DNA of 44,892 bases from Chloroflexota bacterium (GTDB lineage: Bacteria > Chloroflexota > Limnocylindria > P2-11E): the NCBI GenBank assembly GCA_005889075.1, contig VBDQ01000018.1, forward strand, positions 1 through 44,892. Reading direction: 5' to 3'. The notes below the pieces were generated by a model, which saw only the letters and a list, made by a program, of their open reading frames with translations, was not told where the DNA came from and did no database searches. Every line of letters begins with the position of its first letter. The first letter of the stretch is position 1. The position numbers were made by a program, and so were the translations under genes. Of this stretch, positions 41,279 through 44,892 are shown one piece after another.

Positions 41279-42046
41279 GTGGATCTTGCGACGATCGCCA
41301 TCGCGGCAACACCCGCGTTCCTCGCCAGCGCGGTCGAGTTCGTGGAGGCCACGACCATCGTCCTCGCCGTCGGCATCACGCGCGGCTGGCGCGCTCCGCT
41401 CGTGGGAAGCGCGCTTTCCGCCCTGACCCTCGCGCTGATCGTCGGTACGCTTGGCGTCGCCATCGTCACGGTCGTTCCGGAGCACCTCTTGCTCGGCATC
41501 GTAGGAACGCTGCTGCTCCTGTTCGGGTTGCGCTGGCTGCGCAAGGCGGTCCTGCGCTTCGCCGGGATCGTCGCCCTGCACGATGAAGAGGAGATCTATC
41601 GCCGCGAAGTCGCAGAGCTCCGCGCCCAAGGCGTCGCGCGCGACCGTTGGGATTGGATCGGGATGATCGTCGCCTACAAGGCGGTGCTCCTCGAGGGCAC
41701 CGAGGTCGCCTTCATCGTCATCGCGTTCGGGGCGAAGGGGGTCGGCGCGATGAACGCGGCGATCCTCGGCGCGATCGCCGCCGGGATCATCGTCATCGCG
41801 GTCGCCGCAGTGCTGCGCTCGCCGCTCACCGCGGTGCCCGAGAACCTACTCAAGTTCGGCGTCGGCGCGATGCTCTCGACGTTCGGCGTGTTCTGGTTCG
41901 GCGAGGGCGTGGGCGCGGAGTGGCCTGGCGACGCCGCATCGATCCCGCTCATCCTCGGGTCGTTCCTGCTTGCAAGCTGGCTGGCGGTCCGGCTCCTCAA
42001 CGGGCTCCTCCCTGAGGGAGCGCGTGTGGAGGCTCGCAATGTCTAG
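41279..42046 (+). CDS. COG4280-type predicted membrane protein
   Basis: 255 aa from GTG 41279, with about six or seven helices. It begins DLATIAIAATPAFLASAVEF and has VEATTIVLAVGITRGWRAPL, a charged cytoplasmic loop (LHDEEEIYRREVAELRAQG) and LLEGTEVAFIVIAFG. The two similar E-A/E-T-x-I/V segments suggest an internal duplication like the small cation-exchanger-type families, but this is only inference. COG4280 has no established function. Overlaps the following small gene by 8 nt and starts 4 nt after the binding protein stop. Confidence 0.78.
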   Translation: MDLATIAIAATPAFLASAVEFVEATTIVLAVGITRGWRAPLVGSALSALTLALIVGTLGVAIVTVVPEHLLLGIVGTLLLLFGLRWLRKAVLRFAGIVALHDEEEIYRREVAELRAQGVARDRWDWIGMIVAYKAVLLEGTEVAFIVIAFGAKGVGAMNAAILGAIAAGIIVIAVAAVLRSPLTAVPENLLKFGVGAMLSTFGVFWFGEGVGAEWPGDAASIPLILGSFLLASWLAVRLLNGLLPEGARVEARNV

Positions 42047-42269
42047 CGTGATGCGGGCCATCTGGGACAACACCTACGGGCTGCTCGTCGACGATGGTCA
42101 GCTCGCGGTCGGCGCGATCGTCGCCCTCGCGATCACCTGGGTGATCGCGCACTCGGGCGCCGACATCATCAGCGAGAACTCCGGTTGGGTGCTGCTCGGC
42201 CTCGTCCTCGCGCTCGTGCTCGCCAACCTGTACCGCGCCGGTCGCAACGCGCGCCGCCGCATCGGCTGA
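42039..42269 (+). CDS. Small two-helix membrane protein
   Basis: 76 aa from ATG 42039, which has GGAGG about 7 nt upstream. Two hydrophobic helices (GAIVALAITWVIAHSG and WVLLGLVLALVLANLY) end in a basic tail RAGRNARRRIG. Partner of the COG4280-type protein by position: their coding regions overlap by 8 nt. I recognise no named family. Its TGA overlaps the next gene as CTGA. Confidence 0.72.
   Translation: MSSVMRAIWDNTYGLLVDDGQLAVGAIVALAITWVIAHSGADIISENSGWVLLGLVLALVLANLYRAGRNARRRIG
42266..42269 (+). other. CTGA stop/start overlap
   Basis: TGA of the small membrane protein gene overlaps CTG, the likely start of the amidohydrolase. Confidence 0.65.
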
Positions 42270-43942
42270 ACACGGCCGGGCCCGCCGACCTCGTCCTCCG
42301 CGGCGGTCGCGTCTGGACCGTCGACCCGCGACGGCCGGAAGCGCGCGCGGTCGCGCTCCGCGGCGACCGGATCGTCGCCGTCGGCTCGGACAGCGATGTC
42401 ACGCCCCTCCTCGGCCCGAGCACCGAGATCGTCGACCTCGCCGGGCGTCTTGCGCTGCCGGGCTTCATCGATGCGCATACGCACTTCGGGAACGCCGCCG
42501 CATGGGTGTTCCGGATCGGCCTCTACGACGAGCGCGACACCGCTGAGGTGTTGGCGAAGGTCGCCGCGGCGGTCGCGCGCGTTCCTGCCGGCATGTGGCT
42601 GACGGGTGGCGACATCGGGGCCGCGGTCACGTGGGAAGCGGACCGCCGCCACGAGCCCCGGCCGGCGCCGTTCGCCATCGACCGCCGCGCCCTGGATTCT
42701 GTCGCGCCCGATCACCCGGTCCTTGTTCGCCGCGTCGACGGCGCCTACGTCGCCAACTCGCTCGCGCTCGCCCGAGCGCGGATCGGCAGGCGCTCGCCGG
42801 ACCCTCGGGGCGGCGGCGTGGAGCGGGACGGTGGGGGCGAGCCAACGGGGGTGCTCGTCGGTCGCGCCGGCGAGCGCCTGGCCGAGCTCGTCGCTCCCTA
42901 CACCCGCGAGGTCGCGCTCGCTGGGGCGCGCGCCGCGCTCGACGAGCTGCGCCGCAGCGGGATCACCGGGATCCACGACGTCGCGCGCATCGACGAGATC
43001 TCCCAGCGGCACGCCTTCCACACCGACGTGGAGCGCAGCGCCACCGATCTGGGTCTTTTCCGCGAGCTGCAGCGACGAGGCGAGCTCACCGTGCGGGTGT
43101 ACGCGCTTCTCACGCTGGCGGTGTGGCGCGAGATCGTCTCCTGCGGCATCCAACCGCGGACCGACGAGGGGCTCCTTCGGTTCGGCGCGCTCAAGGCGTT
43201 CATCGATGGCTTCCTCATGGAGAAGCCGTATGAAGACGATCCCGACTATGCGAGAGACTTCACGTTCCGGTTCGTCGACGAGCCGACCATGGCGGCCGAT
43301 ATCGCCGGCGCCGACGCAGCCGGTTTCGATCCGGTCGTGCACACGATCGGGGACAAGGCGCATCGTCTCTTGCTCGACTGGTACGAGGCGGCCGTTCGCG
43401 CGAACCCGGCGCGCGATCGCAGGTTCCGCGTGATCCACGCCTGGTATCCCAGCGCGCGCGAGGTCGAACGGATCGGGAAGCTCGGCCTCATCGCCGACAT
43501 CACGCCGCAGCACCAGGTGAACGACGGTGTGGTCGAGCGAAGGCTCGGGCCGCAGCGCGCGAGGACCGCGCACGCATGGCGTTCGCTCAGGGATGCGGGC
43601 GCGCGGTTGGATCTTGTCTCCGACTGGCCGGGAAGCTTCAACGAGCAGCGCGCGACGCCGCTCTCGCCGCTCCACAACATCGCGCTAGCGGTCGGTCGCG
43701 CGTGGCATCCCGAGCAGGCCCTCACCGTCGCGGAGGCGATCGCGGCCTACACGATCAACCCCGCATTCGCTTCGTACGAGGAGGACCTCAAGGGCAGCAT
43801 TACCGCGGGCAAGCTTGCCGATCTGGTCGTCGTTTCCCGGGACATCCTGTCAGCGCCGCCCGAGGCCATCCGTCAGGCGGAGATCGATCTCACGATCCTC
43901 GGCGGGAAGGTCGTCTACCGTCGCGCGACAAGCTCCGCGTAG
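42266..43942 (+). CDS. YtcJ-like metal-dependent amidohydrolase, CTG start
   Basis: 558 aa. Amidohydrolase_3 family: N-terminal composite domain (ADLVLRGGRVWTVDP, then IVAVGSDSD), metal ligands in FIDAHTHFG, GALKAFIDGF, a late His in VVHTIGDKAH and FRVIHAW, and SDWPGSF for the catalytic Asp. Members hydrolyse N-acyl, formamide or cyclic amide bonds in the cytoplasm. The homologous part begins two to five codons after a CTGA overlap with the preceding stop. No ATG/GTG/TTG lies between that point and a distant ATG at 42185 inside the previous gene, so CTG 42266 is the likely start. Its 3' end overlaps the tag remnant by 28 nt. Confidence 0.88.
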   Translation: MNTAGPADLVLRGGRVWTVDPRRPEARAVALRGDRIVAVGSDSDVTPLLGPSTEIVDLAGRLALPGFIDAHTHFGNAAAWVFRIGLYDERDTAEVLAKVAAAVARVPAGMWLTGGDIGAAVTWEADRRHEPRPAPFAIDRRALDSVAPDHPVLVRRVDGAYVANSLALARARIGRRSPDPRGGGVERDGGGEPTGVLVGRAGERLAELVAPYTREVALAGARAALDELRRSGITGIHDVARIDEISQRHAFHTDVERSATDLGLFRELQRRGELTVRVYALLTLAVWREIVSCGIQPRTDEGLLRFGALKAFIDGFLMEKPYEDDPDYARDFTFRFVDEPTMAADIAGADAAGFDPVVHTIGDKAHRLLLDWYEAAVRANPARDRRFRVIHAWYPSAREVERIGKLGLIADITPQHQVNDGVVERRLGPQRARTAHAWRSLRDAGARLDLVSDWPGSFNEQRATPLSPLHNIALAVGRAWHPEQALTVAEAIAAYTINPAFASYEEDLKGSITAGKLADLVVVSRDILSAPPEAIRQAEIDLTILGGKVVYRRATSSA

Positions 43943-44380
43943 CGATAGCAGCCACGGTCGTGGTCGTTCCGGATTCCGACCGCCTGCATGAACGACTCGA
44001 CGACTGTGGGGCCGACGAAGCGGAATCCCCGCTTCTTCAGGTCCTTCGAGAGGGCGACGTTGTCCGCGAATCCCCATACATAACGGTCGAACGAGCCGGG
44101 CGACGTCGCGCTGACCGAACGAGGCGACCTTCGACGGGCTGAACCGCGCGAACGCCCGCCGGAACGCGGGTCGCCTTCGCAGCACGATCTCCCAAGAGAG
44201 CCCGGCCTGCATCCCCTCCAGCACGAGAAATTCAAAGAGGCGGCGATCGTCGTGCAGCGGCGTGCCCCACTCCTTGTCGTGGTAGGACAAGAGAGGCTCA
44301 CGAGACGCCCACATACAACGAGGAAGCGCGCGATGCAGCGCCGAGGGCTTTTCTTGGCGCTCCGTCGCTTCGCTTATCAA
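43915..44380 (-). pseudogene. tag: Broken DNA-3-methyladenine glycosylase I gene
   Basis: The N-terminal half reads normally from TTG 44380 (a TTGA overlap with the HAD gene): RCMWASREPL, YHDKEWGTPLHDDRRLFE, LVLEGMQAGLSWEIVLRRR, FGQRDVARL. Near 44100 the frame shifts. A second frame continues SFDRYVWGF, ADNVALSKDLKKRGFRFVG, FMQAVGIRNDHDRGCYRYAE, which is the normal C-terminus with the zinc ligands. Two segments are missing: about 30-35 residues after VARL (including the NRLKI region) and about 20 before ALSKDL. The intact enzyme would remove 3-methyladenine from DNA; this copy should not fold. Confidence 0.8.
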
Positions 44381-44892
44381 GCTCCACCCCACTTCCGGAG
44401 GAGATCTGGAAGCTCCGAGAGCCTTTCGATTTCGGCGGAGGGCACGGCGATCGACGAAGGAAATCCTGATGTGTTCTTCCGCCAGATCCCTCGCATGCCG
44501 ATCTCGAGGGCTCCGCTGACGTCATCGACCATGCGATCGCCGATCATCACGCACTCCTCTGGCGTCGCATCGAGTCGTTTTGCGACCTCTTCGAATACGG
44601 TCCGGTGCGGCTTTGAGTGCGGCAGATCGGAGGTGTAGACGATCGCGTCGATGAGCGCCGCGAGGCCGTGCGTCGCGAGGTCGGCGTTGTGCCAATCCGC
44701 CGCCCACCAGGTGTTCGACAGAAGCCCGAGCCGGTAGCCACGCGCACGCAGGAGCGTGAGCGTGGAGACGGCGTCGGGATCAACGGTCGACCATCCCGCG
44801 ATCGCCTTCGCATAACCGTCCATGGCACCGAGGAGCTCCGCGCCGCTGACCGGGACACCGAGACGGTCGAAGCCCTCGCGGACGAGGCCGGT
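44377..44892 (-). CDS. HAD-superfamily hydrolase (5' end cut by window)
   Basis: The last 171 residues are present; the N-terminus with the first Asp motif lies beyond the right edge. HAD motif II is LGLLSNT, motif III the Lys in HSKPHRTVFEE and motif IV MIGDRMVDDVSGALEIGM. It is a phosphatase of subfamily IA/IIIb type; substrate unknown. Downstream the broken tag gene overlaps by 4 nt. Confidence 0.88.
   Translation of the reverse strand, partial: TGLVREGFDRLGVPVSGAELLGAMDGYAKAIAGWSTVDPDAVSTLTLLRARGYRLGLLSNTWWAADWHNADLATHGLAALIDAIVYTSDLPHSKPHRTVFEEVAKRLDATPEECVMIGDRMVDDVSGALEIGMRGIWRKNTSGFPSSIAVPSAEIERLSELPDLLRKWGGA

Noticed and set aside
1-44892. CRISPR arrays, tRNA/rRNA genes, IS elements or prophage genes
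   Set aside because: No regularly spaced repeats, no transposase or phage motifs, and intergenic gaps too short for structural RNA genes; none seen on either strand.

Overview
The window is visibly GC-rich (about two-thirds G+C by eye) and very densely packed. No gene-free stretch exceeds about 230 bp, and many neighbouring genes overlap by exactly 4 nt. It encodes an LLM-class oxidoreductase of the F420-dependent type, a cytochrome b-cytochrome c fusion with an aa3-type oxidase, a TAXI-type TRAP transporter, a CO-dehydrogenase-like molybdenum hydroxylase and several ABC importers. That set fits an aerobic, heterotrophic soil or groundwater Chloroflexota-like or Actinomycetota-like bacterium. 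This is an inference from gene content; there is no rRNA or tRNA here to settle it. I saw no phage, IS element, CRISPR array, tRNA or rRNA.

Layout. (1) 1-9783, minus strand: one apparent ten-gene operon. In transcription order it encodes a BoxB-like diiron protein, a PaaA-like diiron protein, a benzoate-CoA-ligase-like enzyme, the [2Fe-2S], FAD, CoxG-like and molybdenum subunits of a molybdenum hydroxylase, then the ATPase, permease and lipoprotein of an SsuABC/NMT1-type importer. (2) 9883-12856: a divergent LLM oxidoreductase, a beta-lactamase-fold hydrolase, a GNAT protein and a truncated receiver domain. (3) 12912-17182, minus: a respiratory operon (ctaD, ctaE, small subunit, Rieske protein, cytochrome b-c fusion) with no CuA subunit II. 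(4) 17412-21543: a lipoprotein metallopeptidase, a tiny basic protein, a SemiSWEET-like protein, an S9 peptidase and small ORFs. (5) 21578-25604, minus: TRAP-TAXI permease, DUF1850 protein, TAXI binding lipoprotein and a thioesterase. (6) 25634-30635, plus: dUTPase/dCTP-deaminase family protein, alpha/beta hydrolase, CDGSH protein, GT-C glycosyltransferase and a membrane-embedded spermidine-synthase-like protein. (7) 30618-41274: a bidirectional catabolic locus around an RpiR regulator. On the minus side are a C45 acylase, a signal-less binding protein, an MFS transporter, a DppBC pair (dppC damaged) and urocanate hydratase. On the plus side are RpiR, a class-III aminotransferase and a Tat-exported family-5 binding protein. 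(8) 41279-44892: two membrane proteins, a YtcJ-like amidohydrolase, a broken tag gene and a partial HAD phosphatase.

Most interesting points. The first operon looks like an aerobic 'hybrid' pathway: uptake, hydroxylation at molybdenum, CoA activation, then diiron ring epoxidation. Its two diiron proteins both keep full metal-ligand sets. Its substrate cannot be read from the sequence.

Two window-wide oddities deserve checking. First, I count 21 four-base stop/start overlaps. In two of them (7740-7743 and 19233-19236) the overlap reads CTAG, so the downstream gene has no ATG, GTG or TTG where homology says it begins; two more use CTG. Second, several genes (dppC, tag, the family-5 binding protein, the response regulator and possibly the molybdenum subunit) look as if short internal or terminal segments are missing. 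This could be real decay or assembly microdeletion.
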